Below, piece after piece: positions 7,401-9,564 of a stretch of 9,564 bases of DNA (its first letter is position 1; each line of letters opens with the position of its first letter). The notes under the pieces are model-generated. The model was not told the DNA's origin. It searched no databases and saw only the letters and a program-made list of their open reading frames with translations. Made by a program: the position numbers and the translations under genes. The stretch is from an uncultured Clostridia bacterium (lineage in GTDB: Bacteria; Bacillota_A; Clostridia; Christensenellales; Aristaeellaceae): assembly GCA_947165745.1 (NCBI GenBank), contig CAMVBO010000034.1, forward strand, positions 1 to 9,564, written 5' to 3'.

Positions 7401-9467
7401 GCCGGGGATGATGCCCTGCTTGAGCTTGTCCAGCGTGTTGTCGATCTGGGCAATGCCGGCGTCCAGCTGCTCGAGGCCTGCCTTGGCCTGGTCGTACTGC
7501 TCGTTCAGAGCATCGGGATCCTCCGCCATGGCCAGGGCCTTGTACTGGTCGCTGTTTTCAAAGGCGTCGATCTGCGCCTGGAGCTGGGCGATCTGCTGGC
7601 GGTAGGTGGCGGGGTCGGCGGCGCCGCTGTCCACGAGTTGGTCCATGCCGGTTTGCTCGGCCCGCAGCAGGGCAATGCGCGCGTCCAGCGAGTCGATCTG
7701 GCGCTGGGCCTCGGCCTTGCGGCTCTCCACGTCGGCGTTTTCGTCCTCGGCGGCGGCAAGGGCTTCGCGCTTGGCCTCAAGACTTGCGGTGTCGCTGGTC
7801 AGGCTGCTTTCAAGGTTCGAGACCTTATCCGCCTGGGCACTGATGTCGGATTCAAGCTGGCTGAGGCTGCTCTGGGCGGCGCTCAGCTGGCTGCGCAGGG
7901 CGTCCAGGCCGCCGTCCTCGGCCAGCGCCCGGAAGGGGCTGTAGCCGGAGAGGGCCTCGGCGTTCGCGGGCTCGGCGGGATCGGATGCCGGTTCCTCAGA
8001 CGCTCTGTCGTCGCTCGGGATCGCCGCGCCGGCGGGCTGCTGGCCTTCCGGCGTCGTGGGCTCGGAAGCATCGGATTGCGCGGGATTGTTCGCCGGATTG
8101 GAGGGATTCGCCGGATCGCTCTGGTCGGGGCTGCCTTCCGGGTCGGGATCGTTGCCGTCCTGATCGGGATTATCGTCCGGGTCGGGGTTGTCGTCCGGGT
8201 CGGGATCGTCGCCGGAGCTTCCGCCTGCGGCGTCGATCTGGCGCTGCAGGTCCGCGATCTGGCTTTGCAGCGATTGGCGCTGGCCCTCCAGTTCAGAAAG
8301 GCGCGCCTTGGCGCTGTCCAGGTCAGCCCGGTCCGCGTCCACAGCGCTTTCCAGCGCGGCGACTTCGCCCCTGAGCGCGTCGGCGTCCAACAGGTCCAGG
8401 TCGTTCAGATACTGCTGCTGGGCGTCGCGCTGGGCGGTCAGCTCCTGAATCTGGTTTTGAATATCGCTTCGAGTGGCGTCGATGGCGTCGGTGGGGATGC
8501 CGTTGTCCTCGGCCTCCTGCAGCTTCTGCTGCAGCGTTCCCAGCTGGCTTTTAAGATCGGCCAGCTTTTGCCGGGCCGTCTTCAAGGCGGCGCGCTGGAG
8601 GGGAGTCATGTCCTTTAAGCTCTCCATGGCCTGAATGGCCTGGTTCAGCTGATCCCGCTGCCTGGCCAGCTCGTCCCGCTGGGACTGCAGCTGCTGGATG
8701 GCGGGCTCGATCTTGTCGGCGCCCTCGTTGATGGCGGTCAGGGCGTCGTCAATCTGGCGATAGACCTGCTGCCGCGCCCGGGCCAGCTGGCGCTTGCCGT
8801 CGGACAGCTGGGCCTGGGCATCGTCCAGCTGGCGCTCCACGTCCGCAAGCTCCGAGTCCACTTCCTCCAATATGGCGCTGTTGAGCACGTCGATGCGCTT
8901 CTGTTCGATGACCACGTCCACCCGCTGCTCGATCAGGCCGGAGGCGGTGGCGGAGGCCACGCCGTTCAGGCTCTCAAAGGAGGGGATCAGCTCGTCCTCC
9001 ACATAGTCCGACAGGGCGATGATGTCCATGTCGTCCCGGGAGACGGAGAGTATGGCCACGGGCAGCATGTCCGGGTTCAGTTTCATGGCCACGGGCGCGC
9101 CGATGGCGTCGTCCCAGCCGCCGCGCAGCTGGTCCAGCCGCGAGGACAGCTCGATCAGGGCGGTGTCCATATTGGCGCCGTCGTTGAACTGCATGATGAC
9201 CACGGACACGTTGTCCCGGGAGGAGGACGTGATCTTCTTGACGTCCGTGAGCGTGGCAAAGGCGGCCTCCATGGGCCGGGTGACGTCGGTCTCCACCTGC
9301 TCCGGCGTGGCGCCGACATAGGTGGTGTAGACCACCACGTAGGGCAGGTTCATGCTGGGCAGCAGGTCGGTAGTCATGTTCTGGAAGGATATGTATCCCA
9401 GCACGACCACCAATATGATGCCCACGATGACCGTATATGGCTTTTTGACGCTGTATTTAGAAAGCAT
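4446..9467 (-). CDS. RND-superfamily efflux permease (HAE1/AcrB-like) with giant coiled-coil insertion
   Basis: The 1673-residue protein is a cation-driven efflux permease of the inner or only membrane. GGGAGG 6 bases before the ATG at 9467 supports the start. TM1 spans about residues 11-28, with the first porter segment at 40-190 (VGATPEQVETDVTRPME is typical). TM2-TM6 lie at about 898-1048, TM7 at 1080-1097, the second porter loop at 1100-1405 and TM8-TM12 at 1410-1562. The TM4 motif is GMLVDNSIVAIEN, so D962 matches AcrB D407 while N963 replaces D408. N1479 in GVVVNNGIVFID replaces K940. R1509 and T1516 in RLRPILMT match R971 and T978. Usual members have about 1000-1050 residues. The excess is an insert at about 194-752: a coiled-coil-rich arm (190-413), an Asp/Asn/Pro/Ser-rich linker (414-505) and a second coiled-coil-rich arm (514-750), followed by VITVQMVAGLIGAQN, which realigns with AcrB just before the docking subdomain. 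The cytosolic C-terminal tail (about 1567-1673) is Pro/Ala/Glu/Thr-rich and ends basic. The superfamily is certain; the substrate (drug, lipid or peptide) is unknown. No adaptor gene is visible. Confidence 0.95.
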   Translation of the reverse strand: MLSKYSVKKPYTVIVGIILVVVLGYISFQNMTTDLLPSMNLPYVVVYTTYVGATPEQVETDVTRPMEAAFATLTDVKKITSSSRDNVSVVIMQFNDGANMDTALIELSSRLDQLRGGWDDAIGAPVAMKLNPDMLPVAILSVSRDDMDIIALSDYVEDELIPSFESLNGVASATASGLIEQRVDVVIEQKRIDVLNSAILEEVDSELADVERQLDDAQAQLSDGKRQLARARQQVYRQIDDALTAINEGADKIEPAIQQLQSQRDELARQRDQLNQAIQAMESLKDMTPLQRAALKTARQKLADLKSQLGTLQQKLQEAEDNGIPTDAIDATRSDIQNQIQELTAQRDAQQQYLNDLDLLDADALRGEVAALESAVDADRADLDSAKARLSELEGQRQSLQSQIADLQRQIDAAGGSSGDDPDPDDNPDPDDNPDQDGNDPDPEGSPDQSDPANPSNPANNPAQSDASEPTTPEGQQPAGAAIPSDDRASEEPASDPAEPANAEALSGYSPFRALAEDGGLDALRSQLSAAQSSLSQLESDISAQADKVSNLESSLTSDTASLEAKREALAAAEDENADVESRKAEAQRQIDSLDARIALLRAEQTGMDQLVDSGAADPATYRQQIAQLQAQIDAFENSDQYKALAMAEDPDALNEQYDQAKAGLEQLDAGIAQIDNTLDKLKQGIIPGGYIEGIDEDTKLSDAKDKLQDARRQAASGFAQAASKIAEGEAELAKARKEFNDKRDEALENAGLDGVITVQMVAGLIGAQNFSMPAGYVYDAENEQVLVRVGDKFKSLDSLRRMKLFELGLDSIDEVRLLDVARVELADNHDEVFTKLNGSDGILLSLNKQSTYSTAGVAESVLKRADELMAANPNLHIVDLMNQGEYINIIVDSVLNNLVSGGGLAILILLLFLMDLRPTLTVAFSIPISVVIAFVCMYFTGITLNVLSLSGLGLGIGMLVDNSIVAIENIYRLHDEEGVPLLRACVEGVKSVAGALMASTLTTICVFLPIVFTHGMARDLFSDMGLTIAFSLLASLLVAMTVVPAMCSFLMRHSKPRSHRIFSVIQRGYTALLSGALRVKPLVLLAALGLLAFSALQVPKMGISFMPEVSSRQMSADLSFNPEMTDAQQKDQALAIMDDMMQVKGVESVGLMGGGSMLSGLTGGSGMSYYIIIDETQGRKNVDIARDMSAIGEKHAADLSVQASTMDLSMMTGSGISAEITGDDIDTLQAIALDVAELARGTDGVIDVDDGLEDAVPELRIEVDKEKAIDQGLTTAQVFQFVAQKISGRTEITKVTFDGKELGVYLSDAANAEITPEEVEDLEIEVDGETEDKMVRIGDVAEVRDANSLSTINRASQRRLVTVSFGIAEGYSANLVSDAFEAKLKDYDIPAGYSVALTGENETVMGIMKDLITMVLLAVLFIFLIMVAQFQSFKSPIIVMFTIPLAFTGGLLGLLITGMDLSIVSMLGFLVLSGVVVNNGIVFIDCVNQLRIGGMEKREALIETGRIRLRPILMTALTTILGMSTMAMGRGMGAEMMQPMALVSIGGLAYATLMTLFVVPVLYDLVNGKTMKAREIQMIKEAAGMTDDSVLNGEDRVEVGAPSEAETPATAPEGIPAPVEAPATVEAAAPTPEVPAPTAPATDTDVATPAIVPDFTYTPPAKPMRVRLGKGR
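8136..8208 (-). repeat. 18-bp tandem repeats coding the acidic linker of the RND permease
   Basis: On the + strand the units TCGTCCGGGTCGGGGTTG (8173-8190) and TCGTCCGGGTCGGGATCG (8191-8208) differ at two bases. More diverged copies precede them at about 8155-8172 and 8136-8154. Read on the coding strand they give the repeating Asp-Pro-Asp-Asp-Asn-Pro pattern of residues about 420-445. The period is a multiple of three, so copy-number changes would preserve the frame and vary linker length. Confidence 0.75.
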
Positions 9468-9473
9468 GCCGCG

Positions 9474-9479
9474 CCTCCC
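9474..9479 (-). promoter_or_regulatory. Ribosome binding site of the RND permease
   Basis: The coding strand reads GGGAGG followed by 6 bases and then the ATG at 9467-9465. This is a near-ideal Shine-Dalgarno site and fixes the start of the permease. Confidence 0.85.
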
Positions 9480-9495
9480 GAAGGCTGTGAAGGAT

Positions 9496-9545
9496 ATATT
9501 GGGTTCATATAATACGATTCTATATCAAATATATGAACCAAATAT
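9496..9545. promoter_or_regulatory. Long inverted repeat, candidate operator over the RND promoter
   Basis: ATATTGGGTTCATATA (9496-9511) and TATATGAACCAAATAT (9530-9545) are reverse complements at 15 of 16 positions, with an 18-base spacer. The 10-base core GGTTCATATA / TATATGAACC is perfect. The core arms overlap the -10 and -35 elements of the predicted - strand promoter, the expected geometry for a dimeric or tetrameric repressor site. No regulator gene is within the window; it may lie just to the right. As RNA it could also fold as a hairpin, but most of it would lie upstream of the transcription start. Confidence 0.65.
9509..9537 (-). promoter_or_regulatory. Predicted vegetative promoter of the RND permease
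   Basis: On the - strand a -35 element TTCATA (9537-9532, 4 of 6 consensus bases) and a -10 element TATTAT (9514-9509, 5 of 6) are separated by exactly 17 bases. They lie in the only strongly AT-rich stretch of the window. Transcription would start near 9500, leaving a leader of about 30-35 bases before the ATG at 9467. A sigma-A-type promoter is the simplest reading. Confidence 0.6.
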
Positions 9546-9564
9546 TAACAAATCGCCGCAATCA

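Noticed and set aside
5880..8618. A 912-residue open frame on the + strand opposite the RND permease
   Set aside because: It lies entirely inside the permease, mostly opposite the coiled-coil region. Its translation is a His/Gln/Gly/Val-rich composition with no recognisable domain, typical of an antisense frame in GC-rich DNA with strong codon bias.
7218..8900. Coiled-coil region read as a separate SMC/Rad50-like gene fused by error
   Set aside because: There is no Walker A/B motif, the frame is continuous, and both flanks are RND porter sequence in register. It is an insertion within one protein, not a fused ATPase.

Overview
The window is GC-rich DNA, with AT-rich sequence almost only in the 97 bases at the right edge. 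It most likely comes from a high-GC member of the Clostridia (Bacillota). The support is a SpoIID/LytB-type cell-wall protein, an HD-superfamily hydrolase of a type I associate with Firmicutes, GGAGG-like ribosome binding sites, and an RND pump of the Gram-positive style. A closer taxonomic placement is not possible from the sequence alone.

Layout: three genes on the + strand converge on one very long gene on the - strand. (1) 1-1562 is the 3' part of a SpoIID/LytB-domain protein with a C-terminal SH3-like domain. Its reading frame is open to the left edge, so the true start lies outside the window. (2) 1563-1701 is a non-coding spacer with GC-rich hairpins. (3) 1702-3762 encodes an exported caspase-like (C14-type) cysteine peptidase with two beta-rich N-terminal modules, two Big2-like domains and a canonical EF-hand loop. 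(4) 3763-3826 is a short spacer made largely of AGGCAAT/AGAAAT-like repeats. (5) 3827-4375 encodes a small cytosolic HD-domain hydrolase. (6) 4413-4439 is a perfect 12-bp hairpin between the convergent genes, probably a shared terminator. (7) 4446-9467 (- strand) encodes a 1673-residue RND-superfamily efflux permease. (8) 9468-9564 holds its ribosome binding site, a promoter, and a long inverted repeat that spans the promoter.

The most unusual object is the RND permease. Typical HAE1/AcrB-type permeases have about 1000-1050 residues. This one carries about 560 extra residues in its first extracytoplasmic loop: two long coiled-coil arms joined by an acidic, Asp/Asn/Pro-rich disordered linker. 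The insertion falls just before the segment that corresponds to the AcrB docking (DN) subdomain, so the coils probably rise from the crown of the pump. That is where a separate adaptor protein acts in Gram-negative pumps. No adaptor gene is visible in the window. A built-in stalk or wall-spanning adaptor is an attractive but untested idea.

The left-hand pair (SpoIID-like protein and secreted caspase-like protein) are both cell-surface proteins encoded in tandem and may act together in envelope remodelling or processing. Nothing in the sequence links them mechanistically to the pump.
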